This document shows, one piece after another, positions 22,407-33,719 of a stretch of DNA of 64,000 nt. Origin of the DNA: Rhyacophila brunnea (Eukaryota > Arthropoda > Insecta > Trichoptera > Rhyacophilidae); NCBI GenBank assembly GCA_022495005.1, contig JAGYXB010001997.1, positions 2,914,001-2,978,000 of the forward strand, read 5' to 3'. A program made the translations under genes and the position numbers. Each line of letters starts with the position of its first letter. The stretch's first letter is position 1. Below the pieces are notes generated by a model. The model was not told where the DNA came from and ran no database searches. It saw only the letters and a list, made by a program, of their open reading frames with translations.

Positions 22407-22897
22407 TACTATATTACCAAACAGTAAAGTTTTTTCTGTACTTAGGTTATTATGTAAAACACAAAAGAGGAAAAAAGGCATACTTCCCTTTCCCCTCGGA
22501 AAGTGATATGTTCAATTTAAAAGGTATATAACATTAAAAAAAGATTTATATTTACGTGCTACGCCAATAATATTTAAAGGGGTTTTTTATTTACAAGGGT
22601 TCTGAAACTAAACTTAATTGTGAAACACTGCTATGAGATAACATTAGTTAAGTGGTAAAATGTGTACGTGTACGCTCAATATTGGAGCAAGAGGGTTGAT
22701 AAAAAATACGTTTAACTACGTCTTGTTTCGTGCCAAAATTATTGAACCTCACACTTATATTGTAAGTTTTTACAATATTTTCGATGACAATATTTTGTGC
22801 AGACTTTTCACAGTGTTGATTTTCCTATAACATTTTATACATACGGTCATTCTTAATTTGTGGTAAATTTAAATTTTAAATGTACATAGTAAACATT
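22407..22897. other. Non-genic A+T-rich DNA
   Basis: No supported feature. Confidence 0.45.
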
Positions 22898-22905
22898 AAA
22901 CATGG

Positions 22906-23473
22906 CAGTAGCGAAGGGTGGAGGTAGGCTGTTAAGATACCCCATAAATAGTGCACATTAAACTTTGTTAGTCATACGTAACTAAGAATACTATATACAT
23001 ATGGTATTAGTTAGTTTTTAAAAATCAATTAAACCCTGCCTAAACCAAACCATAATAGTTTTAGTATATTTTGGGCGATACGAAAAAATTGTGAACACTG
23101 TTTCATTCATACATATTTGTTTTCGTTGGATTAAGAATACACATTTCACGTATAGTTTGTTCATATTTTTAAATTCAAGACCTACCTCAACCAAACTAAT
23201 ATAGATAAAAAATATTATTATATTTATCAAATATCTAAAGTTATGTATGATTTAATTGCATAATTTTAGATATATTATGGATAGACGAGTATTTTTTCAC
23301 TATTATTTATTATGGCTTGGTTTTTGCAGGGATTAATTGAATTTTATGAACTAACTAACAACATCTGTAAATTGTGGTCTTATTTCAATGAAAACAAATA
23401 CGTATGACTGATAAAGTTTAATGTACACTATTTATGGCGGACGTAAACAGCCTACCTCCGCCCTTCGCCACTG
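22906..23473. mobile_element. hAT-type MITE, family CAGTGGCGAAG, copy 1
   Basis: Starts CAGTAGCGAAGGGTGGAGGT and ends CCTCCGCCCTTCGCCACTG. A perfect 8-bp duplication AAACATGG (22898-22905 and 23474-23481) brackets it. The two halves are extended inverted copies of each other over most of the length (for example GTGCACATTAAACTTTG against AAAGTTTAATGTACAC). The CAGTGGCG ends and 8-bp duplication are standard for hAT MITEs. Related copies lie at 29279, 38396, 53611 and 56672. Confidence 0.92.
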
Positions 23474-23481
23474 AAACATGG

Positions 23482-23798
23482 AAAGGGTATTTTTTAATTT
23501 GGATAACAAAGCTCACATAATAGGATAGGTGCTTATTTTTCTCACTAAAATATTTGCAAGCAGAGCGGTCTCGGGCGGAGAGTTTTAATTGCTAGAATAA
23601 AAGATTAGCCACACGTCCTCTGCAAAAAAAAAGAAAAAAACAAAACGTATGACTTAGCGTTGTCGCTTGTCACGACGTCTCGTTGTTTTTGTCGAATAAT
23701 AAAGCACCACGACACGTGCTCGGGAAATTGTATCCGCCATAGTACTAGTCTGTACGTTTCGCATGAATATGGCTTTTATCATTTTCGCCTTTTTGTCC
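23482..23798. other. Non-genic DNA
   Basis: No supported feature between two hAT-type elements. Confidence 0.4.
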
Positions 23799-23806
23799 TT
23801 CCACAC

Positions 23807-24508
23807 TAGGGATTCTAATCCCGGGATCCCGAGCTATTTTCGATACCTATGAATCCCGGGATTAATAAACATAATCCCCAAAATTTAGGGATTGATTTTT
23901 TTATCAATTTTTATGGAAAATAAAATGAAAACGTAATAATAACAGAAAAAATACTTTGAATAACAAATAACTACATTAGAAATAAACTTAGTGAAGTTTA
24001 ATTTGATACCCATGTGTAAGTTACCGATTCATTTTATTTTTCACATAAATTAATAAAAATGAGAAAGATTGGAAAAAACAATGCTTCGCACTATTAACAA
24101 AGTAATTCCACCATGATCTCATACGTTTTACGGCAGTTTCATATTTGGCTGACTAATTAAATAGACTTATGAAGCGGAAAGGCCATAAGTACACCTACAT
24201 GATTTGCTTTACTATTTTAAATCTCAACCCATTCATTAAGTCTTTATCAGAAACAGCAATCTCATATTAAATTCTCATTATTATTTTATTACAATATTAT
24301 TTACTCATGTATTTCCAAGATTGAACGTATACTATATTAACAACAATAAATGTCTTAAATAGTATAAAATTATACTAAATTTATTTCAACTGATTTTATC
24401 AATGTTATTTGTAAATATAAAAATTTTATATTAACTACGGAAAAGAATGCCAATCCCGGGATTGTCAAATCCCGGGATCCGAATTTTGGCTTGGCATTGG
24501 ATTCCCTA
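23807..24508 (+). mobile_element. hAT-type non-autonomous element, family Z, copy 2
   Basis: Begins TAGGGATTCTAATCCCGGGA and ends GGCATTGGATTCCCTA, with a perfect 8-bp duplication TTCCACAC (23799-23806 and 24509-24516). It has the same orientation and internal sequence order as copy 1 but is about 70 bp shorter because of small internal deletions. Confidence 0.9.
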
Positions 24509-24516
24509 TTCCACAC

Positions 24517-24869
24517 TGATGTCGATGGGCTAATGCAAAAATTTAATATCATGTCCAGTTTTTACCGAAAATTATTTATTATACAGAAAATGCCTGTCTA
24601 CAATATTATGTTTAATCTTATAAAAATATTGTGCTTACATGTAAATAGGGTATTTGAGAAAAGATCATTCAAATACACGTCAATTTCGTTTTTGCTTTTA
24701 TGAAAAAAAAAACTAAACAAACAACATCTGTGCACTAACTCAGAGAATGTCAATGTCTTATTACTATTTTTTTTAAATATTTTAATAAAATACTTACATA
24801 TTAATATATTCTTTTTAAAATTGCTGAAGGCTATGAGACCCAATGACAGTAGTGTAGTGAAATAGGAGT
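24517..24869. other. Non-genic A+T-rich DNA
   Basis: No supported feature. Confidence 0.4.
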
Positions 24870-25008
24870 GTAATTAGTAATATAAGTGAAATAATTACAA
24901 ACAGACTTTGAGTAAATTACATAAATATATTGTGACCTAATCGGGAATCGAACCACGAGCCCTTGGATGAAAGCCCAGCGCCTTACGCACTGGACTACCA
25001 AGTCATCT
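24870..25008 (-). repeat. tRNA-derived SINE, family B, copy 1
   Basis: On the minus strand a tRNA-like head begins GATGACTTGGTAGTCCAGTG (box A region), followed by AAGGCGCTGGGC and a box B GTGGTTCGATTCC. The body is AATATATTTATGTAATTTAC, CTCAAAGTCTG in antisense terms. The acceptor and T stems pair poorly, so I prefer a SINE over a tRNA gene. A second copy sits at 44760-44894 with the same post-tRNA body. Confidence 0.65.
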
Positions 25009-25374
25009 AAAAGGTTTTACTTCAATGTCTGTGGAGATTACGATAAACTTGCTCATTATAAAAGTTTGTAAGCTATTTTAAACTAGATGAAGTACCCAGT
25101 TTCACAAGAGATTGCTTCAAAACAATAATAATTACATTCTTCAATATTAATTTATCTGTATCTAGGCTAGGCATACTATATATAAAAATGAAAATAACTT
25201 TGACTGGTCAAACCATATAATATAAATCTTTATTTTGATCAATCGTAAAATTCAAAATTGGAATTGGCAGGAAAGGTAATTTGAATAAACAAACTTTATT
25301 TTTCATAATATGTAGATGTCAGTTGGGTCGAAATAGGAATAGGAAATCACACAAAAATATTTTGACTTTTCTTA

Positions 25375-25560
25375 ATATAGATTATACGTACCTACTCCAA
25401 AACAGAATGCAGGAACTCGCTGAAGTAAGCAACCGAGTAGGCTTGGAAATAAATGTAACAAAAAAGATGAAAGTCATATTCAACTGCTTTGCGGGCCAAA
25501 ATCCTCATCAATGACACTCGGCTCGAACAAGTGAAAAATACATATTCTATCACTTTGTGA
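25375..25560 (+). pseudogene. Non-LTR reverse transcriptase fragment
   Basis: The plus strand reads LQNRMQELAEVSNRVGLEIN then VTKKMKVIFN, the post-catalytic RT segment (GLxxNxxKTK-type) of LINE ORF2. After a frame change it continues AKILINDTRLEQVKN, matching the usual next block before the YLG motif. The catalytic YADD region and everything else are missing. The frame is broken at about 25490-25500. Confidence 0.65.
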
Positions 25561-25667
25561 ATTTTCTCCTTTTTCTATCGGACTAGTTGTCAACATAAAG
25601 TTTAGTTATATTTTTAAAATGCGATACGTTAAATATTTTTGTTTGGTATTATTTTTTTTGTTTTTTT

Positions 25668-25896
25668 GACCATGTCCGATCCTAATAGAGGATCATATGG
25701 ACTTCCACAGAGTAGATGTTTGTATTAACAGATTTTGTTTTTTACGAGAAACGGATATCAGCCACTTGCTCAACCTATTAGATCCATACCCTGACAGACA
25801 CAAATTGAAAAATAATATGTGTACTTGCCAGACCCAGGCTTCGAACCTGGGACCCACGGTGTTTATAGTCCAACGCTTAAGCCGCGCGACCACCGT
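25668..25896 (-). repeat. tRNA-derived SINE, family A, copy 3
   Basis: A full-length member: antisense head GCTTCGAACCTGGGACCCAC and AAGCCGCGCGACCACCGT; middle CTTGCTCAACCTATTAGATC; end GACCATGTCCGATCCTAATA. A T-rich tract precedes the end on the plus strand, that is, an A-rich tail on the SINE sense strand. Confidence 0.87.
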
Positions 25897-26948
25897 ATTA
25901 TTTAGTTTATCTGAAAACTATTTTCTAAATGTTTGAATATTTTTTGTTGACGTAAATTTTCACTAACGCGATGTGCGATTAATTCCCACCCTTAAACTTA
26001 TTGTTTCATATCACGCTCCTGTAACTTGCAAATTATTACTTACACCCCTTCATATAATAATATATTATAGCTATACTATGTATGTGGTAATATTTCACAA
26101 AGTATGCATGAATTCGTTTCCTATTGCTAAACATTTTACGTTAAGTAATGGAAATTTAATTGTTTGTACTTTATTATGATCAAGTGTGCTTTATCTTGAT
26201 CAACTGTCACTAATAAATATTCATTATTCGATAAACTTGATAATCAATTATATAACATATCCTCAACTTAGGCAGCGTTGTTTAATTTTAAATGAGCTTG
26301 AGTTTGAAATTCAAGGAGGGAAAAGTTTGTATCTTAATTATACAATATTATATTTTAATATAATGGTGTCTTTGACGTGGTATTGCTGTAAATATAACTT
26401 AGTTTCGTAAGAAATATTTGAAATGAATATCGTCGTATTGTTAAAGGATGAAGGATAAATTTACCATATTATATTGATAATAAATAGGTATAAGCAGATC
26501 TGGATTCTCTGTCCTAGACAGCACAAGGCCTCCACATTGATAGGAGCCTCGTGGCATGAAAAATTAGTTAACGTAATTATATGTATACAGTTGAATTCAA
26601 AAAAATATATTAATGTTAGCCCTACATGCGCTCTGAAATTACTTCAATATGTCAATACAACACTAATGAAATACTTTCGTAATTATATTGCAATTGAATC
26701 AGTTCTTGATGAATAAAAAGGGAGACCAGGGAAAGAAAGTAAAAATGAATTAGGGGAAAAAATACATTCACGATAATTATTCTATTTGAGTACATAATCC
26801 ACATAATTTGATAACCATCATGATGAAATTTATCATCTCAAGGGGACGTTGTTAACATTGTTCAAATTATTATTAAATTATATGGATTGGGTAAGTAGGT
26901 ACTTAATATTTAATTTTGTATAACGGTTTTCATACAATAATTGCCATA
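25897..26948. other. Non-genic A+T-rich DNA
   Basis: No gene recognised. Frames of 66-80 codons (25973-26179, 26186-26410, 26474-26716) lack family motifs and look like chance. Confidence 0.45.
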
Positions 26949-26956
26949 CCTATACT

Positions 26957-27200
26957 CAGGGCTCGAAATGGACCGAAACGCACCGGAGCGCCGTTCCTGT
27001 TCGTGAAATCGGTAAAATTATCGCTCCGTCTCGTAGAATAAATAATTTGACCGTCTGAGCTGGATAGGCCACACAATAGAAAATCTAACACACTTATTTT
27101 TATGAAAAAAAACACATAAACTTTGACAACTTTACTATGTAAAAATCTTCAGAAAACTGTCGAACGCTCTGGTTCGTAAATTTTTCCATTTAGAACGCTG
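26957..27200. mobile_element. Small hAT-type MITE
   Basis: Ends CAGGGCTCGAAATGGA and TCCATTTAGAACGCTG are inverted with 13 of 16 matches. Flanking 8-mers CCTATACT (26949-26956) and CCTACGCT (27201-27208) match at 6 of 8. The CAGGG start is common in hAT elements. There is no coding content. Confidence 0.6.
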
Positions 27201-27299
27201 CCTACGCTGCAGAAGAAACGTAGGTACCTATATTAATTAATAATCGTTTTATAAATACACAAAGAATTGAATTTAATCACTTTTTGTTTTAACATTGTA

Positions 27300-28589
27300 C
27301 GAGGGTGGGTCAATAATTCCTTAGAAAAAAGCATTAAACAGTTTTTATTTTTGTATTTTTTTTTTTATTTCTCAACATAATCTCCTTGGAGCTCAATACA
27401 CTTGGTTAGACGTTTCTCAATTTTTTTTAAACCGTCAGAAAAATAAGTTTTCGGAAGGTCCCCAAAATAAGCATTTGTCCGATCGATGACTTCTTCATTT
27501 GAAAAAAAACGTCCACTTAGCCATTTTTTTAAGTTTGGGAAAAGGAAAAAGTCACTGGGGGCTAAATCTGGCGAATATGGTGGGTGGTCGACCAATTCGA
27601 ACTTCAATTCTTCAATTTTAGCCATTGATCGTAAACATGTGTGAACACGGGCATTGTCCTGATGAAAGAGGATTTTTTTCCTGTTTAAATGAGGCCGTTT
27701 TTCTTCAATTTCGTTTTTTAGCTGGTCCAATAAAGATGCATAATAATCCCCCGTTATTGTTTTTCCTTTTTCCAAATAGTCAACGAAAATAATTCCACGT
27801 GCATCCCAAAATACAGTAGCCATAACCTTACCAGCTGATTTTACGGTTTTCGCCTTCTTTGGACATGGTTTGCCTTCGCAATCCACTGCTTTGACTGTTT
27901 TTTCGTCTCGGGAGTATAGTGGTGTATCCATGTTTCATCCACAGTCACAAAGCGACGAAAAAATTCATCCGGATTGCGTTGCATGAGCGACAACAGGGCT
28001 TTAGAGGTCACCACCCATTGCGTTTATTGTCGACTGTGAGCAAACGCGGCACCCATCTTGCAGAAATATTTTTCATGCCCAATTTGTCATGTAAAATAGA
28101 AATGACGCTACCTTTGAGATCCCTGTAACCTCAATTATCTCACTCAACTTTAATCTTCGGTCACTTAACACCATATCGTGGATTTTATTGATCATTTCTG
28201 GTGTAGTCACCTCTACAGGACGTCCCGAGCGTGGTTCATCCTTTGTTGATGTACGACCACGTTTAAATTCATTTAACCAGTTATAAATAGTTGCAAGTGA
28301 AGGAGCAGATATGCCGTGAACTAAATCCAACTCATTTTTTTTATTTCCTTTGCTGTTAACCCTTTTATATTAAAATGTTTAATAACAGCTCTAAACTCAA
28401 TTTTCTCCATTTTTGTAAACAAGCAAATTTTTTTTTTAAATGTACGAAAATAAAAAACAACAACCCGTCCAATCTGATTGAAACTTCGTAGCATACTGAA
28501 TCGGTAGTGCCGCTGCATGAAAACAAACCGCTTACAGTACTAGTCGCGCCACCTGTCGGCTTTTCTAAGGACTTATTGAACCACCCTCG
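27300..28589 (-). mobile_element. mariner transposon, full length but inactivated
   Basis: A 1.29-kb element with about 29-bp inverted ends (CGAGGGTGGGTCAATAATTC at the left; CGAGGGTGGTTCAATAAGTC as reverse complement at the right). TA lies at both boundaries (27298-27299 and 28590-28591), as expected for Tc1/mariner. It contains one transposase gene on the minus strand with several frameshifts. Size, ends and target site all fit a complete mariner copy. Confidence 0.95.
27365..28410 (-). pseudogene. mariner transposase, D,D34D, frameshifted
   Basis: A cut-and-paste transposase pseudogene. The probable start ATG is 28408-28410 (MEKIEFRAVIKHF), followed by the N-terminal helix-turn-helix region (ATIYNWLNEFKRG and SGRPVEV). 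The catalytic domain has VTVDETW (first Asp, codon about 27937-27939), FHQDNARVH (second Asp, 27656-27658) and YSPDLAPSDFF (third Asp, 27551-27553). Exactly 34 residues separate the second and third Asp, the mariner D,D34D signature. The frame is broken at least four times: near 28335 (A-run between KEIK and LDLVHG), near 28100, near 28020 and near 27870 just after SKQW. The stop at 27365 gives a normal C-terminus. The three catalytic residues survive but the protein cannot be made. I do not assign a subfamily. Confidence 0.93.
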
Positions 28590-28591
28590 TA

Positions 28592-29270
28592 TTAATAGAA
28601 GTTCAAAAAACGATTTTAGGAAACAATATATTTTTGGATTCAAGGAATTGTATTTTTAATTATGACACAATTTTATATTGTAACAATTAATTTTAGAAAT
28701 CAATTTAGAACTAATCAAAATAGATCCATGATAAATTAACAAATTTTCAATTAAAAATGTTGAAATATTATTACATAAAAACGTCTTCTATTTTAAACCC
28801 ATTTACCTATGCATTGAAATGCCATTTATGTTTTCATGCTTTAATGAAAAAACTTTCTGTACAATTTGAAAACCATAACGCAAAAAAAAACAGAGAAACT
28901 AATAAAAGAACGAATACCGCTTGCAAATCTGAATACAAGATGAAAAATCTTGGAAATAAAATAGAAAAAAAATGTTATGAATTTAATAACTCAGGATATT
29001 ATTTCCATCTTTCAGATCTAGAATATTCCAGGAATATTATTAATTTTAGCAAATTGTTTTGAATTCAAATAATTTAAGCCGAGATTAATATGCGGAAACC
29101 CATCCTACAATAAACAGAGGTATTTCTGAATAGCCAATAAATAATATAATACAACATACCAATATGAAATGAAATATACTTATTAATGAAACATTATACG
29201 AGTATTATACTACTTACAAGTATTTTGCAAAAATAACCACAATTAAGTATTAACAAGTAAATTAAATTAA
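28592..29270. other. Non-genic A+T-rich DNA
   Basis: No supported feature. A 101-codon Lys/Asn-rich frame at 28757-29062 reflects base composition and has no motif. Confidence 0.45.
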
Positions 29271-29278
29271 CAATGAAT

Positions 29279-29914
29279 CAGTGGCCAAGGGTGGAGGTAG
29301 GCTGTTAAGATTCGACATAAATAGTGCACACTAAACTTTGTCAGAAAACGTATTTTGGTTTTCATTGAACTAAGACTGTAATATTATGTTGGTAGTGTTC
29401 GTTAGTTTATAAAATTTAACTAAACAAGTTCAAGTAAAAAAATATTCGCCATTAAGCCATTGATATTTGGATTTAGATATTTACCAGAAAGAAGAATAAT
29501 TTTTATCGTATAAGGGTTGGTTTGCAGAGCTAATGAATTAAAAATAATAACCAACACCATTAGTAATAATGTTTATTCTTAATTCATCTAAAATAAATCA
29601 GTATGGCTTAAAAAGTATGCAATATTTTTGTCTGATCCCCCGCACAGGGTGCGATACCCAAGAGACGCAGGTTCGATCCTGCCGGGAGTCTTACTTTTTA
29701 CAAATAGATTTTTTCTATGGGCTATATTTTTTCATGAGTGTTTTCAGAAATATGTATATTATGGTTTAGGAAGGGTTTAATTGAATTTTAAAAACTAACC
29801 AGCACTATCTGGAAATTGTATACTTAGTTTAATGAAAACAAATAAGTATGACTGGAAAAAATAGTGTACGATTTATGTCGAATCTTAACAGCCTACCTCC
29901 ACCCCTCACCACTG
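29279..29914. mobile_element. hAT-type MITE, family CAGTGGCGAAG, copy 2, with SINE insert
   Basis: Starts CAGTGGCCAAGGGTGGAGGT and ends CCTCCACCCCTCACCACTG. A perfect 8-bp duplication CAATGAAT lies at 29271-29278 and 29915-29922. It differs from the other copies in its middle, which contains a tRNA-like SINE piece at about 29617-29760. Confidence 0.9.
29617..29760 (+). repeat. tRNA-derived SINE, family C, copy 2 (fragment)
   Basis: GGTGCGATACCCAAGAGACG, then box B-like GGTTCGATCCTG, then GGGAGTCTTACTTTTTACAA and a TTTTTTCTATGGGCTATA tail match the copy at 11775-11880. The box A half is not clear. It lies inside the hAT-type MITE. Confidence 0.6.
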
Positions 29915-29922
29915 CAATGAAT

Positions 29923-32130
29923 ACTAATCAAGCATTTATTTATATTATTTCAATGACATAGCTAATAATTTATTTATAAGATTATTTAAAATTGAATGTA
30001 ACACTATAATTATCTCATTTTATTTTTAGAATCTAGGTCTTAGTAAATAAAAGCACTTTTAAAAATAAATTAGAAAAAATATAGAGTTCACCGACTTTGA
30101 AACTAAAAGCCTAATATCACTATAGTATATTGGCACTACTTCTCCCCTATATTGGTGATCAAACTCCGAAGATAAGAATATCAGCTCGTGTTTAAAATTC
30201 GTTATTCGTAAATTCGCACCTAAGTATGAGAATATCTTAAAGTAGTTTTTTAAACTTTCTTGTAGCACTCAGAGACATCTGCCGACAAGGTTTTGAATAA
30301 TTTATATATTTATAAATATAGAAATAGTTCAATGCACGAGTTCATATTATTTTATCTGAGAACATGATTACCTAGCTTTTAAAATCGAAGTGGATAAAAT
30401 ACTCTGACAAAGTGCCGAACGAATTCTACTATGGTTTCAGATCAAAAGTCCTCTCAAGAAAAAAACATATTGTCATATCAGACGGAATTCTAGGAGTTAT
30501 CAAAAAAAATATTAGAGGAAATTATACATATTTGAGAGGAAGATACTGACAAGGGTTTTCAGAGCCTTATGAAATGAGGCTCGTGGCGAAGAAGATAGAA
30601 GAACCACGAACTGTACGCATTATGCGATGATAATTCCTCCTTCATTTCACACGTGAAAGGTTGGCCATGTATCAACGATGGAAGGGACCCAACTGTCAAA
30701 CATGTTCTTCTTTCAATGATAAGAGTAAGCGGAGAATCAGGATATAAGTTTGGACTATGTAAAAAGAGACACAACATCTCTGAGGCTAAGGCATTGGATG
30801 AGCTTGCAGCAGAAAAACTGAGATCTAGTGCTGATGCATGAATATATAGGTACATACCATGACCATCATCATTATAAGTGACCTAATAATCCAGGGCCTT
30901 TTCCAAAAACTTCCTGAATCTCCCACTATACTGGAACAGTGTCCTCCAGGTGTCTACGCCAGCCACTCTAGTATTTTTGTTGATACCGTCCAATCATTCA
31001 AATCTGCACCTGTCAATCGACCTCCAACCGTTCGATATGGTTTCCACAATTCCTCTCGGCGGTTAAGCACTGTCCTTTTTTGATACATGGGCCATCTATC
31101 AGAGTCTACTAAGTTTAATGAATACGAGGTTGTGGAGCTTTAGGTTATGTTGAATATGCCATTATTATTCTTCTAGGATTCTATGGCCCTATATATACAT
31201 ATATTATATTCAATTATTTTGATCTACAAAAAGAATCATTGGGTATAAAGTAAAAATCAAAGAACATTATATAATTTGACATTATAAAAATGACACTATG
31301 TTAAGTAATTCACATTGTTATCTTAGTCAATTAATACTATGTACACTACTAAGCGCAGTTAGTATTGTTTAAATTATAAAATTGTTCATCTGAGTATGTT
31401 CAGACATCCCCGTGAAAGCTCGGGCACAAAAGCTCACGACAAACACATCAAACACAATTAACAAAAGTTTGCGAAGAAAATTCTTTACGACCTGCTTTTG
31501 TTAGTTCGTCCAGTCAGCCAAAATAAGACCAAACATTTTTTTTCTCTCCCATTCCGGCGAAGACTTAATAATAGCAGGGGAAAAAACAAAGGAAATAAAT
31601 GACATACATCTCCCTTATAGAATTCATGAAATGATAATAAAATATCTCATTTACGCTCTTAATTATTTTGTTTTTACTTTTTAGCGCCGAGAGAGCCATT
31701 ATAAAGATGCAAACGTGTCTGAAAGGTACATCTTGGATAAATTCAATTAAACTTAATTTTTTGGAGAAATATTTTGCAAACAATACAAATGTTTTACGAC
31801 TTATTTGTTCAGTTGTCACAACAATACCGCTAAAACACCTTATAATTAATATTACGGTTAATTTATTGTAATTTTAAAACATATAAATAATTTTATACTA
31901 CTGTTATGACCATTGGCGACTTAGTCCGGAAAAACTAGCAGGTCAATTTTGAATATATTATTTTAATTTGCCTTTTCGTTGTATACTGAAAAGACGTATT
32001 GCAAATTGACTTTTTATACATTATAGAATAAGTGCTAGAAATTGTTATTGGTAGGTACCTACTCACCCTTCAAAAAATGTCCATTTTTCATAACGCCAAC
32101 CCATCGTTAACCGAAATTGCACACAACGCG
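29923..32130. other. Non-genic DNA with two unrecognised protein-like segments
   Basis: Most of this is featureless. Two segments look somewhat protein-like without a family I recognise. At 30600-30841 (+), KGWPCINDGRDPTVKHVLLS leads to a stop after LRSSADA, with a donor-like AAGAGTAAGC inside. At 30890-31090 (-), a frame includes MYQKRTVLNRREELW and GGRLTGADLNDW. Either may be exon or retroelement debris; neither is called as a gene. Confidence 0.3.
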
Positions 32131-32690
32131 TTATAATTTTTTGTAAATTAAGTCCACTTTTCTTTCTTTGCTTTTTGAAAAATCATCAATCATACGATTA
32201 TAAAAATTGTCTATTTTTCCCACATATTTTTTTTCAATACTGAGCATTGCAAAAACGGTCAGTCTATCTTGGCCCATCGTATTGCGTAGAAAGGTTTTTA
32301 TTCTTTTGAGAGTGGAAAAACATCTTTTACTTTCATTGGTATGACGCATATAAATTGGAGAACTTTGATCGACTCGGAAAATGTTTCGTTGAAATTATTG
32401 CTGAGTAAAAAATGTAGAAGAGAAACTGCACTATTAGCGCCATGCAAATCATCTCGTTGATAAAACACAAATAATTAATTTTTTAACTTGGTTATGTTTA
32501 TTTCTTCTAACAGTTTTACCAAATTTACTTGACTTGTGGGAAAATTATTTTTAAAATCAGTGTAATTTTCTTTATTGAACAAATAGGATATAATGAGATG
32601 ATCGTTAGATGCGAATTGTGCTTCCATTTCCACTATAATTGTATCACAGACTTCAATTGCTACTGCGTGCATACTAACTGCTTCACAAAA
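32131..32690 (-). pseudogene. hAT transposase C-terminal fragment (zinc-finger MYM/TTF type)
   Basis: Minus-strand remnant of a hAT-superfamily transposase. Upstream part (32475-32690): AIEVCDTIIVEMEAQF, then HLIISYLFNKENY. A middle part near 32350-32460 reads RDDLHGANSAVSLLHFLLSN and FNETFSESIKVL. The dimerisation-domain signature RCFSTLKRIKTFLRNTMGQD lies near 32270-32330, ending in MLSIEKK. These blocks occur in this order in the hAT proteins often annotated as ZMYM1-like or 52-kDa-repressor-like. A stop near 32475 and a frame change near 32345 break the gene, and the N-terminal BED/TTF finger and RNase H-like core are missing. No terminal repeats were recognised around it. Confidence 0.8.
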
Positions 32691-33146
32691 ATGTTATAAA
32701 TCACTAAAAACCAAACGTTATGCAATAACTGCACCATAAACTATTTACATATGAATAAAATAACCAAAGACATTCGTCGAAACCTGTCAACGTATCCGAA
32801 CCGCATACACATTACACAATTGCCGTTATCATTCTGCTTCATTTAATTACGTGAAAAAATCTTTTGTCTCACACTCGGGCATTGCCGATATCTCAAACAA
32901 AAAAAAACCCAATGGACAGGGTCGACACAATATCGCGCGCCCTATAATTTCAAATCCACCGATTATTATTAATATTATTATATATTACATTGCACATATT
33001 ATTAATATTATTATGTCGATTGTAAGGTATTTATTTTGGGAGGTTATTGACCAAATGACCTAAGCAGCGGGCCGCCAGTGGTTATGACTATTATCAAACA
33101 GTGAATTGACTCTGAATGATAATATTATTCTGATAATGTAATTGCA
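32691..33146. other. Non-genic DNA
   Basis: No supported feature. ATTATTAATATTATTA blocks at 32960-33015 are simple A+T sequence. Confidence 0.4.
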
Positions 33147-33473
33147 AAATCTATATACTTATAACCACAGAACAGATGATAAATAGAATATCGATAGGCT
33201 ATATTCAATACGCCACATATTGATGCAGTATTTTGAATGTGTGAGTGTCCTACGAAAAATGAAGCACGCATTATGCACGTGGAATCGTGTGTGTAATACA
33301 CCAACATTAAATGAGCGTAAATGCATAAACCGAGAGCAGTTTTCAGTATTCGAGGTAAAACGTATTCTTGACTCGTGTGCAAGTTTAGCCCGGATTCTTC
33401 CTTACTCGGAGTCGGTTACCTGCTTCGCCTTACTCGTTATGTATTTCAGTTCCCATTATTTTTGAGTTCCCTG
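33147..33473 (-). repeat. Dispersed repeat P, copy 2
   Basis: Reverse complement of the 1622-1950 repeat, with substitutions and small gaps. Shared blocks include GATAAATAGAATATCGATAG, GTGTGAGTGTCCTACGAAAA and ACACCAACATTAAATGAGCG. Homology ends at CAGGGAAC in the antisense direction (33466-33473). It has no coding motif. Confidence 0.75.
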
Positions 33474-33719
33474 CTTATGGCTCAGACTTCAAAAATACTC
33501 GTTACTCGAGGTACATAATATATTTAAAAAATTAATGACATTTTAATCTTTTTGACACCTTCAGGCTATTGCGGTCAACAACCTCGGGCCTTGTTGGCAT
33601 ATTCTACACGTGTGAAATTCTTTGATGCAAACATTTGAAGTTGCAATAATGCAGAGGCTAGTAGATTTCCCAATTTACCAAATATTGCGTGTCATAGTGG
33701 ATTATTATTAGTATCAATC

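Noticed and set aside
24940..25008. tRNA gene on the minus strand
   Set aside because: Box A and B are visible, but the T and acceptor stems pair poorly and the downstream body is shared with 44760-44894, so a SINE is more likely.
27365..27931. Intact 188-residue transposase starting MDTPLYSRDEKTV
   Set aside because: The first 17 or so residues are out of frame: the true frame upstream reads VTVDETWIHHYTPET and joins only after a frameshift near 27870.
30600..30843. Host exon (KGWPCINDGRDPTVK)
   Set aside because: A donor-like site is present, but no acceptor, no partner exon and no recognised domain support a gene.
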